Shown: piece after piece, positions 5,809 through 6,033 of the stretch
Position numbering within the stretch: position 1 is the stretch's first letter
Layout: each line of letters opens with the position of its first letter
DNA from: a bacterium
Lineage (GTDB): Bacteria > Bacillota_I > Bacilli_A > RFN20 > DUOF01
Length of the DNA: 6,033 nucleotides
Reading direction: 5' to 3'
NCBI GenBank assembly: GCA_012839015.1
Contig: DUOF01000046.1
Coordinates: 1-6,033, forward strand
Notes under the pieces: generated by a model
Databases searched by the model: none
The model's input: the letters and a program-made list of their open reading frames with translations, nothing else
What the model was told of the DNA's origin: nothing
Program-made: the position numbers and the translations under genes

Positions 5809-6030
5809 ATTCTTTAAGTATGTAAATTAAATAAAAAAAGGAAAAAGAAATCAAAATATCTTTAAGATTATTTATAAGAGCCAATCTAACATTAAATCAG
5901 CAGGGTAGGGGAGAGGGGAAAATCTAGTTTACATCTAAATGGGGTTTAATACGTACAAGTAACAATTAATCACTTTTTTCATTTATTCTTTTTTATTCAT
6001 AATTAAATAATAAAAGAAAAACAAAGGTCT
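5809..6030. other. AT-rich non-coding stretch before the next gene
   Basis: No open frame of useful length and no recognisable RNA gene is seen on either strand. The stretch holds a purine-rich run near 5829-5850, the G-run cluster at 5903-5944, and A/T tracts from about 5973 to 6023. A tiny frame at 5939-5962 (ATG GGG ... TAA, seven codons) has its only G-rich site 20 bases upstream, too far for a ribosome binding site. No promoter with both hexamers at normal spacing was found for the end of the window. Confidence 0.5.
5903..5944 (+). other. Cluster of four G-runs (possible G-quadruplex)
   Basis: Runs of 3, 4, 4 and 4 G occur at 5903-5905, 5908-5911, 5915-5918 and 5941-5944, with gaps of 2, 3 and 22 bases. 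The first three are compact. The long last gap weakens a standard intramolecular quadruplex, although a structure with one long loop is possible. Such G density stands out in this AT-rich surrounding. No ribosome-binding role is apparent because no start codon lies at a suitable distance. Confidence 0.4.
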
Positions 6031-6033
6031 ATG
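6031..6033 (+). CDS. Possible start codon of the next gene (cut by window end)
   Basis: The window ends on an ATG preceded by AAAGGT (6023-6028), a weak, very close ribosome binding site. The spacing resembles that of the AbiEi-like gene, which also has a short gap. Nothing of the coding sequence is visible, so neither the reality of the gene nor its product can be judged. An AbiEii toxin here cannot be excluded but would be unusually far from its antitoxin. Confidence 0.25.

Noticed and set aside
5975..6020. A/T inverted repeat near the window end as a second terminator or promoter
   Set aside because: The pairing consists of A/T tracts expected by composition, and no properly spaced -35/-10 pair was found.

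Overview
The window is AT-rich bacterial DNA with dense, mostly co-directional genes, strong AGGAGGTGAT-type ribosome binding sites and a Bacillus-like gene order. It carries sigK, the late mother-cell sporulation sigma factor, so the organism is most likely a low-GC, endospore-forming Firmicute. The order yqeG-yqeH-yhbY-(nadD-like)yqeK-rsfS is that of the Bacilli. Joining the NadD-like and YqeK parts in one chain recalls Mollicutes and their relatives. However, the genes use TGG for Trp, and the fusion gene ends in two consecutive TGA codons, so the standard bacterial code applies rather than the Mycoplasma code. A lineage between Bacilli and Mollicutes (Haloplasma/Turicibacter/Erysipelotrichia-like) would fit, but this is inference.

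Left part (1-962, plus strand): the 3' end of an AddA-type helicase-nuclease gene is followed after 16 bp by a stand-alone CinA C-terminal-domain (PncC-like) gene. Its stop codon overlaps the stop codon of the convergent sigK gene (959-1648, minus strand). sigK encodes an uninterrupted pro-sigma-K with a hydrophobic pro-sequence.

Centre (1649-5075, plus strand): an 85-bp divergent promoter region separates sigK from a tightly packed housekeeping operon. It encodes YqeG (HAD phosphatase), YqeH (circularly permuted GTPase for the 30S subunit), YhbY (ribosome-associated RNA-binding protein), a fusion of a degenerate NadD-like nucleotidyltransferase with a YqeK HD hydrolase, and RsfS (ribosomal silencing factor). 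Neighbouring genes overlap by 8, 1 and 38 bp or are 11 bp apart, so translation is probably coupled. The theme is ribosome assembly and silencing plus nucleotide (Ap4A/NAD) housekeeping.

Right part (5076-6033): a separate AbiEi-type antitoxin/transcription-regulator gene has a near-consensus sigma-A promoter and a strong intrinsic terminator. No AbiEii toxin gene follows it before the terminator. The last ~220 bp are non-coding and very AT-rich, but hold a striking cluster of four G-runs. The window ends on an ATG that may start the next gene.

I found no rRNA, tRNA, CRISPR array, insertion sequence or clear new multi-gene system. The most unusual items are the NadD-like domain that has lost its catalytic motifs while fused to an intact YqeK, the solitary AbiEi, and the G-run cluster.
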